A stretch of 60,428 nucleotides of DNA. It comes from NORP23 sp050302475. GTDB taxonomy: Bacteria > Pseudomonadota > Alphaproteobacteria > Rhodobacterales > Rhodobacteraceae. Of the stretch, positions 1 to 8,991 are shown in pieces. A program made the position numbers and the translations under genes. The DNA is taken from assembly GCA_050302475.1 (NCBI GenBank), contig JBNLBF010000019.1:1-60428 (forward strand), given 5' to 3'. Position 1 is the first letter of the stretch. Each line of letters opens with the position of its first letter. The notes beneath the pieces were generated by a model, which saw nothing but the letters and a program-made list of their open reading frames with translations, was not told the DNA's origin and searched no databases.

Positions 1-618
1 GAAAACGGCAAGGGCGGAATATATAACTTCGTCACCAAACGCGCCGATTGCCGAGGTGATCGGGCGAAAATCATGTGGACGCAGGTTGAAACCGGTTCGG
101 CGGTTACGTGGAAATACCCCTCCTGCATCCTGCGCGGCGATGATTGTCAGGGCGAGTTCTACTCCATCGCCATCGCGAACAACTACCAGCAGGCCGATAC
201 GGGGACCAAAATGATCCATCTCGGCAAACGCGGGAAGTCGCGGATTGTGTCGAAAGGGATCAGCGCGGGTAGGGCGCAGAATACCTATCGCGGGCTGGTC
301 TCGATGCACCCGAAAGCGACAGGTGGCCGGAACTATACTCAATGCGACAGTCTGCTGATCGGCGACAAATGCGGGGCGCATACGGTGCCCTATATCGAGG
401 TAAAGAACAATTCGTCGCGCGTGGAACATGAGGCAACGACGTCGAAGGTTGATGATGACCAGCTCTTCTACTGCCGCCAGCGCGGCATGGACGAAGAAGA
501 GGCGGTGGCCCTTGTCGTCAACGGCTTCTGCAAAGAGGTCTTGCAATCCCTGCCCATGGAATTCGCCATGGAAGCCCAGAAACTCGTCGCGATCAGCCTT
601 GAGGGGTCGGTCGGATAA
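1..618 (+). CDS. sufB: Fe-S cluster assembly scaffold SufB, C-terminal part (cut by window edge)
   Basis: The reading frame is open from the first base, so the start lies outside the window; 205 residues are present. SufB forms the SufBC2D scaffold on which Fe-S clusters are built in the cytosol. The visible part is the C-terminal beta-helix and helical end of the SufB/SufD family, with the characteristic GGRNYTQCDSLLIGD and ATTSKVDDDQLFYCRQRG stretches. The latter carries the conserved Cys-Arg-Arg/Gln-Arg-Gly ending region. It is followed 26 bases later by sufC and heads the suf operon seen here. Identification is firm; only its N-terminal half is missing. Confidence 0.97.
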   Translation, partial: ENGKGGIYNFVTKRADCRGDRAKIMWTQVETGSAVTWKYPSCILRGDDCQGEFYSIAIANNYQQADTGTKMIHLGKRGKSRIVSKGISAGRAQNTYRGLVSMHPKATGGRNYTQCDSLLIGDKCGAHTVPYIEVKNNSSRVEHEATTSKVDDDQLFYCRQRGMDEEEAVALVVNGFCKEVLQSLPMEFAMEAQKLVAISLEGSVG

Positions 619-644
619 TGAAATCAGATACTTACAGGTAAATT

Positions 645-1400
645 ATGCTCAAAATCACCAACCTCCACGCCTCGCTTGAAGAAGAAGACAAGCAGATCCT
701 GAAAGGGGTCAATCTGGAAGTACCGACCGGAAAGGTCCATGCGATCATGGGGCCGAACGGGTCGGGGAAATCGACGCTGTCCTACATCCTGTCCGGCAAG
801 GACGGGTACGAGGTCACTGACGGGACTGCGACGCTGGACGGAACCGATCTGCTGGATCTGGAACCCGAAGAACGCGCGGCTGAGGGCCTGTTCCTCGCGT
901 TCCAATACCCGGTGGAAATCCCGGGAGTTGGCAACATGACCTTCCTGCGCACAGCCCTGAACGCCCAGCGTAAAGCCCGCGGGCAAGAGGAGCTGAACGC
1001 CGCCGACTTCCTGAAGCTGGTGCGCGAGAAAGCGAAGTCGCTGAAGATTGACGCGGATATGCTGAAACGCCCGGTCAATGTCGGCTTTTCGGGCGGCGAG
1101 AAGAAACGTAACGAAATCCTGCAGATGGCGATTCTGGAACCGAAAATGTGCATCCTCGACGAAACCGATTCTGGTCTGGATGTGGACGCGATGAAACTGG
1201 TGGCCGAGGGGGTAAACGCGCTCCGCTCGCCCGACCGTGCGTTTTTGGTGATCACGCACTATCAGCGCCTGCTTGACCATATCAAGCCGGACGTTGTGCA
1301 TATCATGGCCGATGGCCGGATCATCAAATCCGGTGGACCGGAGCTGGCGCTTCAGGTTGAAAACGATGGTTATGCCGAGCTGTTGGAAGGGGCCGCGTAA
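645..1400 (+). CDS. sufC: Fe-S cluster assembly ATPase SufC
   Basis: This 251-residue ABC-type ATPase powers the SufBC2D scaffold. It is soluble and is not a transporter subunit. Walker A (GPNGSGKST) is at about 36-44, the signature FSGGEKKR at about 148-155, and Walker B with its catalytic Glu (MCILDETDSG) at about 168-177. The ETDSGLD form, rather than EPTSGLD, is typical of SufC. Length is normal for the family. The stop codon overlaps the sufD ATG as TAATG, which suggests translational coupling. Confidence 0.98.
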   Translation: MLKITNLHASLEEEDKQILKGVNLEVPTGKVHAIMGPNGSGKSTLSYILSGKDGYEVTDGTATLDGTDLLDLEPEERAAEGLFLAFQYPVEIPGVGNMTFLRTALNAQRKARGQEELNAADFLKLVREKAKSLKIDADMLKRPVNVGFSGGEKKRNEILQMAILEPKMCILDETDSGLDVDAMKLVAEGVNALRSPDRAFLVITHYQRLLDHIKPDVVHIMADGRIIKSGGPELALQVENDGYAELLEGAA

Positions 1401-2668
1401 TGGCGCTTCCGGCACAGAAACAAAAAACCACGGACGAGCTGTTGGCTGCGTATGACACGCCGACGTCTGCGTCCCGCTGCGCAAATGACGCACGCGAATC
1501 CGCGCTTGGCCGATACCTCACAATGGGTGCGCCGACACGACGGGATGAATATTGGAAATACACCAACCCCGCCGCTTTGACTGCTGTTAATGCTGCAGAG
1601 AACCCGGTTGTGCCAACCAATGTCACCGCCTTTGATCAGGTTGATGCGCTGAAAATCGTGTTTGTGGACGGGAAATTTGACGCCGACCGTTCAGATACAA
1701 TCGAAGGAGTGCAGGTCAATCAGCTGGCTGATGTTTTGGCCGCCGATATCCATGCCTGCAAAGACCTGTTTGGCGAACTGGAAGCCCGCGGTCAGAACCC
1801 GGTGCAGCGCCCGTTGGCCGCACTGAACACCGCGATGGCACAGGATGGTGTGGTCATTCACGTGAATGGCACGCTGGATCGCCCTGTGGAAATCCAATAT
1901 CTGCGCGAAGACCCCTCGGCCGACGTACTGATCCACAATGTGATCAAACTGGACAAAGGCGCCAGCCTGACCTTGTTGGAATCCGGCGCGATAGGCGCAC
2001 GGTTTAACGTCGTGAGCGAAATCGACGTGGCCGACGGTGCGAGCTTCCACCACATCCGCCTGCAAGGGCAGGAAATGCAGCGGGCAGGCAGCAACCACAT
2101 CTTTGCCCGTCTGGGCGAGGAATCTCTGTTCAAATCTTTCACACTGGCCGTCAACGGCACGCTGACCCGCAATGAAACGGTGATCGAGCTGACCGGCGAC
2201 AATGCCAACGCTCATGTTGCCTGCGCTGCTGCCGGAGATGGAGATTTTCATCATGATGACACGGTGTTTGTTACCCATGACGCGGTAAATTGCGAAAGCC
2301 GCCAGGTGTTTAAAAAGGTTTTACGAAACGGCGCAACCTCCTGTTTCCAAGGGAAAATACTTGTTCAGCCGGATGCGCAGAAAACCGACGGATACCAGAT
2401 TTCGCAAGGCTTGCTTCTGGATGATGACAGCAACTTTCTCGCCAAGCCGGAGCTGGAAATCTACGCTGATGATGTCGCCTGTTCTCACGGTTCGACTTGT
2501 GGCGGCGCGGATGAAACAGCGCTGTTCTACCTGATGTCACGGGGCATTTCCCGGGAAACTGCGCAGGATATGCTGGTGCTGGCCTTTCTCGATGAGGCGA
2601 TTCAGGAAATTGCCGACGAAACGCTGGCCAACAATATCCGCGAACAGCTGCAAATCTGGTTGCGTTAA
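1400..2668 (+). CDS. sufD: Fe-S cluster assembly protein SufD
   Basis: SufD pairs with SufB in the SufBC2D scaffold; the 422-residue length is normal. The C-terminal half carries the SufB/SufD family core, including the QPDAQKTDGYQISQGLLLDD and ACSHGSTCG stretches. The conserved His of SufD (SHGSTCG) is present near residue 361. The start is set by the TAATG overlap with sufC and a preceding purine-rich stretch in the sufC 3' end. The next gene starts one base after the stop, so the operon continues. Confidence 0.97.
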   Translation: MALPAQKQKTTDELLAAYDTPTSASRCANDARESALGRYLTMGAPTRRDEYWKYTNPAALTAVNAAENPVVPTNVTAFDQVDALKIVFVDGKFDADRSDTIEGVQVNQLADVLAADIHACKDLFGELEARGQNPVQRPLAALNTAMAQDGVVIHVNGTLDRPVEIQYLREDPSADVLIHNVIKLDKGASLTLLESGAIGARFNVVSEIDVADGASFHHIRLQGQEMQRAGSNHIFARLGEESLFKSFTLAVNGTLTRNETVIELTGDNANAHVACAAAGDGDFHHDDTVFVTHDAVNCESRQVFKKVLRNGATSCFQGKILVQPDAQKTDGYQISQGLLLDDDSNFLAKPELEIYADDVACSHGSTCGGADETALFYLMSRGISRETAQDMLVLAFLDEAIQEIADETLANNIREQLQIWLR

Positions 2669-2669
2669 C

Positions 2670-3254
2670 ATGCAGCGCAGCTTTGTTGGCGAAATGCTGG
2701 CGGCATGGAACGATCTGCGCGGATCGATCCGCCGGCAAATGGACCTGCATCCGCGAGAGGCGACCATCACAGCCTACATCATGTTTGGCTGTTTCGGTAT
2801 CTTCCTGGGTTTCCTGCCGCGGCTATTTGCGACCGACCTGTCGAATAATCCTGATCAGAGCCTTGCTGCCGGGGTGGTTATATGGCTGTTCGTCGTCATG
2901 TTCTTTGCGCCATTGTTTTTTTACGGGCTGTCGGCGCTGACCCATCTCGTTGCTAAACAATTTGGGGGGAAGGGCACCTATTACACGGCGCGGCTTTCCA
3001 TGGGATGGATGCTGGTCGTTACTGTGCCCCTCATCCTGATCAAAACCCTGTTTGGGTCAATTGTCCTGAATTCAGGGATCGGAGGTTTACAGCTGCTGAA
3101 TCTGTTGCTGATCAGCGCTATGGTTTACGTCTACGCCGTATTCATTCATGAAACCGAAGGATTCCGCAGCCTTCTCCTGACAAATCTGGCCATTTTCGGG
3201 GCAATAGCCGCGCTGATTATTCTGCAGTTAATCTTTCTTCCGCCGGTTGCATGA
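2670..3254 (+). CDS. Yip1-like multi-pass membrane protein A in the suf operon
   Basis: A 194-residue integral membrane protein. I placed the start at the ATG one base after the sufD stop; a longer in-frame reading (from 2592) would run back into sufD and is unlikely. About five hydrophobic segments are visible after a charged N-terminus (roughly residues 35-55, 65-95, 105-130, 135-160 and 170-192). The layout and the FGGKGTYYTARL loop resemble the Yip1 domain family (DUF1282-like). Function is not known. It is the first of three such genes between sufD and sufS. A membrane-associated partner of Suf is possible, but co-transcription alone does not show it. Confidence 0.8.
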   Translation: MQRSFVGEMLAAWNDLRGSIRRQMDLHPREATITAYIMFGCFGIFLGFLPRLFATDLSNNPDQSLAAGVVIWLFVVMFFAPLFFYGLSALTHLVAKQFGGKGTYYTARLSMGWMLVVTVPLILIKTLFGSIVLNSGIGGLQLLNLLLISAMVYVYAVFIHETEGFRSLLLTNLAIFGAIAALIILQLIFLPPVA

Positions 3255-3380
3255 TCGCCGAGATAAACAACGGAAAAGAAAAAATAATTGACCCGAAACG
3301 CCGAAGGGATCAAACTGCGCCGCAGTAACGATTATCATCCCAACGCTGGGACAAAACCAAACAAAACAGGGCAGAATTCC

Positions 3381-4166
3381 ATGAGTGACCCGAAGGACGG
3401 TAAACCGGTTAACGAAACACCGGAAGAGAAGGAAGAGACGGCAGCCTACGACAAGGAAGCCTCGGATGATCTTCTCGAAGAGATCGGCGCGCTGGTGCCC
3501 GACATTGATATGGAAGACGAGCATAAATTCCATATCGGTGGACATGTCTTTCAGGATGAGCGCACCGGTTGGGGCGCACGGATCATCGACGCTTGGAGGG
3601 ACATGCGCGCCTCCACCCGCCGTATGATCGAGGAAGGGCCGTCAGAAGCCCGCCTGCTGTTTTTCGTCCTGATTTCGGACCTGATCTTTTTCCTTAGCTG
3701 GTCGATCAAAATCGTTGTTGCCCCGACAGCCGCCGCAGTTGAGGCATTGCCGCGCGACTCTGCGCTTTTGCTGGTCGGTGCACTGCTGCTTCGCACAGCG
3801 ACGGTATATGTTTTCGCCATATTAGTGGGCCTGGGACTGAAGGCGCTGGGGGGTAAAGGCACGCTCAAAGATACACGCGTGGGCATATTCTGGGGCGCAT
3901 TTGTTGCCTCCCCGTTTGGATTGCTCGCTGCAGTTATCACATTCCTTATGGCAAAATCCGAAGGGTTCATGCCTTTCCTCGCCAATGAGACCATTTCGCT
4001 GATGCCGCTCTGGATCGGCCTTTTACCCTATGTCTGGTTTGTGTCCGCAGGCGCCGCCGAAGCTCATAAGTTTAGGAAGGTCTTCCCATTGTTTGCAGGG
4101 CTTTCGATCATACTTGTTACGGGAATGATGGCCGCGCTGATCCTGCGTGCCCGTGGGGTCCTCTGA
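3381..4166 (+). CDS. Yip1-like multi-pass membrane protein B in the suf operon
   Basis: A 261-residue protein with an unusual acidic, lysine- and glutamate-rich cytoplasmic N-terminus of about 90 residues (many Glu/Asp, no hydrophobic stretch). This is followed by about five hydrophobic segments from residue 95 onward. The ALGGKGTLKDTRVG loop matches the FGGKGTYYTARL loop of the preceding gene, so the two are paralogues of the Yip1-like family. The ATG at 3381 is chosen over an upstream in-frame start at 3288 because an AGGGCAG purine stretch precedes it and the upstream part is low-quality coding. The 126-base gap before it is the longest in this operon and may hold an internal promoter. Function is unknown. 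Confidence 0.8.
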   Translation: MSDPKDGKPVNETPEEKEETAAYDKEASDDLLEEIGALVPDIDMEDEHKFHIGGHVFQDERTGWGARIIDAWRDMRASTRRMIEEGPSEARLLFFVLISDLIFFLSWSIKIVVAPTAAAVEALPRDSALLLVGALLLRTATVYVFAILVGLGLKALGGKGTLKDTRVGIFWGAFVASPFGLLAAVITFLMAKSEGFMPFLANETISLMPLWIGLLPYVWFVSAGAAEAHKFRKVFPLFAGLSIILVTGMMAALILRARGVL

Positions 4167-4177
4167 CAGGAAGTTTT

Positions 4178-4771
4178 ATGCCAACCGGCTGGACAGAATT
4201 TATTCGCACCGGGTTTGCCCGACCAAGAGAGGCAACCCGGCGCTTACTCGCTATGGACCTGTCGATGTCGACGGTTCTTCAGGGGGCGTTGCTTCTCGCC
4301 ATCCTGAATGCTCTTGTGTTCAACTTCCTTTATGACGTGATGGAGGCATTGTCGCTGCCACCTGTCGTCATCCTCGCCCCGCCATTGATGCAGTCAGTTC
4401 TGACAAATCTGCTGTTCATATTACTCGCTAGCTATTTCGTGGCGATGCTGTCTGCGGGGTTTGGCAAAAGGGTCAGCTTCACACAATCCGCAAGCATCTT
4501 TGTCTGGTTCAATATTCTTCAGCTGGGCGCATCCGTTGCCGCCTTCGCAATTGTTGCCTTGGCTGGTCTGCTTGGCGCGTTTGTAATCTTTCTGCCGATC
4601 CTGTGGACTTTGTGGGCGATTGGCCAATATTGGGCGGAGCTGGTCGGATCAGAAAACGCAATCGTGGGTTTTGTTCTGATCCTCGTCGCGGTAATGATTA
4701 CCTTCCCGATTTTGGGCTTGATCGTTGTGATCCTGGGCCTACCGGGACTTGAGGTGGTTCAGGATGTATGA
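4178..4771 (+). CDS. Yip1-like multi-pass membrane protein C in the suf operon
   Basis: A 197-residue integral membrane protein with about five long hydrophobic segments after a short N-terminal region rich in Arg (RTGFARPREATRRLL). The fold layout matches the Yip1 domain family and the two genes before it. An AGGAAG stretch (4169-4174) lies a few bases before the ATG and supports the start. Its last eight bases overlap the start of sufS, so translation of the two is probably coupled. No catalytic motif is visible and the role is unknown. Confidence 0.8.
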   Translation: MPTGWTEFIRTGFARPREATRRLLAMDLSMSTVLQGALLLAILNALVFNFLYDVMEALSLPPVVILAPPLMQSVLTNLLFILLASYFVAMLSAGFGKRVSFTQSASIFVWFNILQLGASVAAFAIVALAGLLGAFVIFLPILWTLWAIGQYWAELVGSENAIVGFVLILVAVMITFPILGLIVVILGLPGLEVVQDV

Positions 4772-5984
4772 CGTCGATAAAATCCGCAAAGATTTCCCGA
4801 TCCTTTCCCGCGAGGTGAACGGTAAGCCGTTGGTTTACCTTGATAATGGCGCTTCGGCACAAAAACCGCAGGTGGTGATTGATACCGTCTCGCGGACCTA
4901 CGCGCAGGAATATGCGAATGTCCATCGCGGCCTGCACTACCTGTCCAATCTGGCGACGGATAATTACGAGGCTGTGCGGGGTAAGCTGCAACGGTTCCTT
5001 GGCGCTGCGCACGAGGATGAGATCATCTACACCACCGGTTCGACCATGGGCATGAACCTTGTGTCCTACGGCTGGGGGATCCCGAATTTACGGGCAGGGG
5101 ATGAGATTATCCTCTCCGTCATGGAGCACCATGCCAATATCGTGCCGTGGCACTTCCTGCGTGAACGTTACGGGGTCGTGTTGAAATGGGTCGATACAGA
5201 ACTGGACGGTTCGCTGGACCCGGAAAAGGTTATTGATGCGATAGGGCCAAAGACGAAAATGATTGCGATCACCCACATGTCGAACGTGCTGGGGACGGTT
5301 GTGGACATCAAAACGATTGCGGCGGCGGCGCGCGACCGTGGTGTTGTAACTTGCGTTGATGGTTCCCAATCCGCCGTGCATATGCCTGTGGATGTGGTGG
5401 AGCTCGGCGTCGATTTCTATGCGATTACCGGGCATAAACTTTATGGCCCGTCAGCGTCCGGCGCGATCTATATGCGCCGTGATCGCATGGCCGAAATGCA
5501 GCCTTTTATCGGCGGTGGCGATATGATCTCCTCCGTCACGAAGGACGCGGTTAGCTACAATACCCCGCCCCATAAATTCGAGGCCGGAACCCCCGGCATC
5601 GCCCAGATGATCGGGCTAGGGGCGGCGCTGGATTATATGACCGGTATTGGTATGGAAAATATCATGGCGCACGAGGCTGCAATCCGGGATTACGCGAATG
5701 AACGCCTCCACGGTCTGAACTGGCTGAACATTCAGGGGAACGCGCCGGGCAAGGGCGCGATTTTCTCGATCACGATGGAGGGGTCGGCCCATGCGCACGA
5801 CATTTCAACCATCGTTGACCAGAAAGGCATCGCTGTGCGCGCCGGCCAACACTGCGCCCAACCTTTGATGGAGCATCTGGGTGTCGCGGCCACCTGTCGG
5901 GCATCCTTTGGGATGTATAATACGGCGGAAGAGGTGGATAAGCTGATCGAGGCGCTGGAGGTTTGCCACGAGTTGTTGGGGTAG
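4764..5984 (+). CDS. sufS: Cysteine desulfurase SufS
   Basis: This 406-residue class V aminotransferase-fold, pyridoxal-phosphate enzyme removes sulfur from cysteine to supply the Suf scaffold. The PLP lysine is K225 in ITGHKLYG. The persulfide-forming cysteine is C378 in TCRASFGMYNT, in the short-loop context typical of SufS (group II). A second cysteine in RAGQHCAQPL is also conserved in the group. The start is the ATG beginning MYDVDKIRKDFP; it overlaps the previous gene by eight bases. SufE is not present in the window. Confidence 0.97.
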   Translation: MYDVDKIRKDFPILSREVNGKPLVYLDNGASAQKPQVVIDTVSRTYAQEYANVHRGLHYLSNLATDNYEAVRGKLQRFLGAAHEDEIIYTTGSTMGMNLVSYGWGIPNLRAGDEIILSVMEHHANIVPWHFLRERYGVVLKWVDTELDGSLDPEKVIDAIGPKTKMIAITHMSNVLGTVVDIKTIAAAARDRGVVTCVDGSQSAVHMPVDVVELGVDFYAITGHKLYGPSASGAIYMRRDRMAEMQPFIGGGDMISSVTKDAVSYNTPPHKFEAGTPGIAQMIGLGAALDYMTGIGMENIMAHEAAIRDYANERLHGLNWLNIQGNAPGKGAIFSITMEGSAHAHDISTIVDQKGIAVRAGQHCAQPLMEHLGVAATCRASFGMYNTAEEVDKLIEALEVCHELLG

Positions 5985-5986
5985 AA

Positions 5987-6271
5987 ATGATTAGAAAGCT
6001 AATATTGAAGGTAATATCGATAATTCTGGTTTTCGATTTAAGTATTCCTGCGTACGCGCAAAATGAAGACTTGGAAGGAGTTGCAAAATCACGATCCCGA
6101 GGACTTACGGGAATCCCAGAACAATGGTTTGAAATGGAAAGCCTTTTAGGTTGGGAGAAGATGATGCTTATTTTTGGATATGCAGACAATAGAACCGTTT
6201 GCGAAGAGCTTATGAGAATTGCAAAAGAAGGTTCTCCCAACCGAAATTTTAGATGTACAGATTCAAACTAA
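5987..6271 (+). CDS. Small AT-rich secreted protein of unknown function
   Basis: A 94-residue protein starting two bases after the sufS stop. It has a clear Sec signal peptide: a basic MIRK start, a hydrophobic core of about 15 residues, and a likely cleavage after AYA near residue 23. The mature part is about 70 residues with two cysteines (VCEEL and FRCTD) that could form one disulfide. Base composition is strikingly AT-rich compared with its neighbours, and codon use differs (many ATA, TTA, AGA), which suggests recent acquisition or weak selection. There is no recognised domain. It ends 15 bases before the convergent end of prfC. Confidence 0.72.
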   Translation: MIRKLILKVISIILVFDLSIPAYAQNEDLEGVAKSRSRGLTGIPEQWFEMESLLGWEKMMLIFGYADNRTVCEELMRIAKEGSPNRNFRCTDSN

Positions 6272-6286
6272 TATCTGCGCTTCTCA

Positions 6287-7894
6287 CTAGACCTGCATCT
6301 CCTTAGTTGCCGTCAGCTTTACATCCGGATAATCGCGCTCCACCCGGTCGATATCCCACTGTAGCCGCGTCAAATACACCGGATCGCCGTCATGGTCTGC
6401 GGCCATATGCCCCTTGTTGGCATCGACGAATTTTTCCACCGCCGCCTTGTCACCCGACACCCAACGGGCCGAGGTGAACTGCGACTGTTCGAACCGCACC
6501 GGCAGGCCGTATTCCAGCTCGATCCGGCTGGCCAGAACCTCGAACTGCAACGCGCCGACAACGCCAACAATCGCCCCTGATCCGATCATCGGTTTGAAAA
6601 TCTTCGCGGCACCTTCTTCGGCAAACTGCAACAACGCCTTATCCAGATGCTTCGCCTTCATCGGATCACCCGCACGAACCGTTTGCAGCAATTCGGGCGC
6701 AAAGGATGGGATGCCGGTGAAACGGATATCCTCGCCTTCGGTCAGGCTGTCGCCAATCCGCAACTGTCCGTGGTTAGGGATGCCGATGATGTCACCGGCC
6801 CAGGCGTCCTCGGTCAATTCGCGGTCATTGGCCAGAAACATCACCGGATTGGAAATCGCCATCGGCTTACCCGACCGGACATGTTTCAGTTTCATGCCAC
6901 GTTTGAAATGGCCCGAGCACAGACGAACAAACGCCACGCGGTCGCGGTGTTTGGGATCCATGTTGGCCTGCACTTTGAAAACGAATCCAGCCACGGCTTT
7001 TTCGTCTGGCGAGACCTGACGCGGTTCGCCCGGGCGCACTTGCGGGGCAGGGCCGTAATTGGCGATCCCGTCCATCAGCTCCTGCACACCGAACGAGTTG
7101 ATCGCCGAGCCGAACCAGATCGGCGTCAGCGTCCCGTCCAGAAACGCTTGCCGATCAAACGGCGGCAGCAATTCGCGCGCCATCTCGACATCTTCGCGCA
7201 GTTTTTCCAGCAATTCAGCAGGCACGTGATCCGCGATTTTCGGATCATCCAGCCCGTTGATCTGCACGCTTTCAGATTTCACATTCCGGTCAGCCCGATC
7301 CATGATCATCAACCGGTCATTGATCAGATCGTACGACCCAATAAAGTCCCGCCCCATGCCAATCGGCCATGAAGCAGGGGTCACGTCAATCGCCAGATTT
7401 TCCTGAATCTCGTCAATGATATCAAAGACATCGCGGCTCTCACGGTCCATCTTGTTACAGAAGGTCACGATGGGCAGGTCGCGCAGGCGGCAGACTTCGA
7501 ACAGTTTCTGTGTCTGGCTTTCAACCCCTTTCGCGCCGTCGATGACCATCACGGCGGCGTCCACGGCAGTCAGCGTGCGATAGGTATCTTCGGAAAAATC
7601 GCTGTGGCCTGGAGTGTCCACCAAGTTGAACCAGAAGTCGCGGAATTCGAACGACATGGCCGAGGCGGACACCGAAATCCCGCGATCCTTTTCCATCTGC
7701 ATGAAGTCCGAGCGCGAACGGCGAGCCTCGCCCTTCGCGCGTACCTGACCCGCCATTTGGATCGCACCACCATAGAGCAGAAACTTCTCCGTCAGAGTGG
7801 TTTTACCCGCATCCGGGTGCGAGATAATGGCAAAAGTCCGCCGCCGCTGAATTTCAGCGGGTAGCTCGGGGCTGTTTGAAGTTCGGTCCAACAT
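6287..7894 (-). CDS. prfC: Peptide chain release factor 3
   Basis: This 535-residue translational GTPase recycles RF1/RF2 from the ribosome after peptide release. The G1 motif SHPDAGKTT is at about 25-33, the switch/G3 motif DTPGHSDF at about 92-99 and G4 NKMDRE at about 146-151. The elongation factor-like domain II and the RF3-specific C-terminal domain follow (AVVEKF...DGDPVYLTR near the end). Length matches the family. No good Shine-Dalgarno precedes the ATG. prfA (RF1) and prmC lie 24 kb away in the same window. Confidence 0.97.
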   Translation of the reverse strand: MLDRTSNSPELPAEIQRRRTFAIISHPDAGKTTLTEKFLLYGGAIQMAGQVRAKGEARRSRSDFMQMEKDRGISVSASAMSFEFRDFWFNLVDTPGHSDFSEDTYRTLTAVDAAVMVIDGAKGVESQTQKLFEVCRLRDLPIVTFCNKMDRESRDVFDIIDEIQENLAIDVTPASWPIGMGRDFIGSYDLINDRLMIMDRADRNVKSESVQINGLDDPKIADHVPAELLEKLREDVEMARELLPPFDRQAFLDGTLTPIWFGSAINSFGVQELMDGIANYGPAPQVRPGEPRQVSPDEKAVAGFVFKVQANMDPKHRDRVAFVRLCSGHFKRGMKLKHVRSGKPMAISNPVMFLANDRELTEDAWAGDIIGIPNHGQLRIGDSLTEGEDIRFTGIPSFAPELLQTVRAGDPMKAKHLDKALLQFAEEGAAKIFKPMIGSGAIVGVVGALQFEVLASRIELEYGLPVRFEQSQFTSARWVSGDKAAVEKFVDANKGHMAADHDGDPVYLTRLQWDIDRVERDYPDVKLTATKEMQV

Positions 7895-7934
7895 GGCGGG
7901 CGATATAAGTCAGTGCTGCGGCAAAGGGAATGGC

Positions 7935-8879
7935 CTAGCCGAAATATTCTTGCATATATCGCGATATCCGCGCTGGAAAGTCATGGCTGGTGACCGTCTG
8001 ATGCTTTCGCAGCTTTGCGAGCCTGTCTTTGCTGAAGACGAACATATCTTCATACATTGAACGTTGACGGTCGATATCCCCCGAGAGGAAAATCTCGGAC
8101 ATTTCAATCCGTCGCAACACCCGCGGGGAGGGGTTTTCCTCAGCCAGATCCCGTTTCCGGTTTCCTTCACGTTGCGAGAATTTCCATTCGCCCTTGCGCT
8201 GAAAATGGTCGAAATCAAATACAAACAAATGCAGCAGGCGCGCATCCATCAACGGAATGTCCTTAGGCGCCATAATAATCTCGTCACGGCGCCAGGCGTT
8301 ATGGGGCGCCAGCCGCACTCCGTCCAACCCGCAGCGCACAAAGCGTTTGCCATTCACATGCCCGCGTAGACCGCGACGAAACTGGTTTGGATAGGCAAAG
8401 ATTTTCGACAACCACCGTGGATGCGGCTGATCCGTCATATGTCGGAAGTGATCGGTGAAAGTCTGGTGCTCTTCGCCTTCCAGAAATATTCGTTCAACCG
8501 CATTAATCCGGACCATCGGCGCGTCTGGGTCAATCTTGTCAAGAACCTCAGAAATAGGGTGATCGGCATCTGCAAATTCATCCGCATCACAGTGCAGAAC
8601 CCAATCGGTTGTGCAGTTTTGATAGGCGTCAGTGGATAGGGCAATGTGGCGATCCGCGCGACCTTTAATCCGTGGCTGCCCCTTTTTATCCCAGTATTCT
8701 GCGTTGCAGTTGATTGCCTTCACCTGCGGCAGATGTGAAAACATTTCAACCTGTTCCGGATCAACATCATCCAACATCAGATGGATCTCACTCGCGCCCT
8801 GACCCAGATACCAGGCAACGAGCGCTTTCAGATGTTCCGGTTGTTCGCGGGCGAATGTGATGACGGACCAGCTTGTCAT
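7935..8879 (-). CDS. Family 2-like glycosyltransferase
   Basis: A 314-residue protein of the glycosyl transferase family 2 type (Glyco_tranf_2_4-like). The N-terminus reads TFAREQPEHLKALVAWYLGQGAS, the usual first strand and helix. The metal/nucleotide-sugar binding motif is HCDADEF near residue 97. The start was chosen at 8879 because AGAGG lies nine bases before it. An in-frame ATG at 8888 directly abuts that sequence and leaves no spacing. No other polysaccharide genes are nearby, so substrate and product cannot be named. It is divergent from the I78-type lipoprotein gene. Confidence 0.82.
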   Translation of the reverse strand: MTSWSVITFAREQPEHLKALVAWYLGQGASEIHLMLDDVDPEQVEMFSHLPQVKAINCNAEYWDKKGQPRIKGRADRHIALSTDAYQNCTTDWVLHCDADEFADADHPISEVLDKIDPDAPMVRINAVERIFLEGEEHQTFTDHFRHMTDQPHPRWLSKIFAYPNQFRRGLRGHVNGKRFVRCGLDGVRLAPHNAWRRDEIIMAPKDIPLMDARLLHLFVFDFDHFQRKGEWKFSQREGNRKRDLAEENPSPRVLRRIEMSEIFLSGDIDRQRSMYEDMFVFSKDRLAKLRKHQTVTSHDFPARISRYMQEYFG

Positions 8880-8893
8880 GCCGACCATCCTCT

Positions 8894-8908
8894 AAAAAGC
8901 TGCTTTTT
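8894..8908. promoter_or_regulatory. 15-bp palindrome in a divergent promoter region
   Basis: AAAAAGC, one T, then GCTTTTT form a perfect palindrome centred at 8901. It lies 15 bases before the glycosyltransferase start and 84 bases before the I78-type lipoprotein start. It could be a regulator site or simply A/T-rich promoter DNA. No matching regulator is encoded nearby. Confidence 0.3.
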
Positions 8909-8991
8909 CATACGAATATCCGATATAACAGGGCTTGAGGACGCCTCATTGGCGCGATAGCCTAAAACAAAATAACCAAGGGAGTTCAATC

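Noticed and set aside
624..1493. A 289-residue minus-strand open frame over sufC
   Set aside because: SufC is certain on the plus strand, and the opposing frame has shadow-type composition and no family motif.
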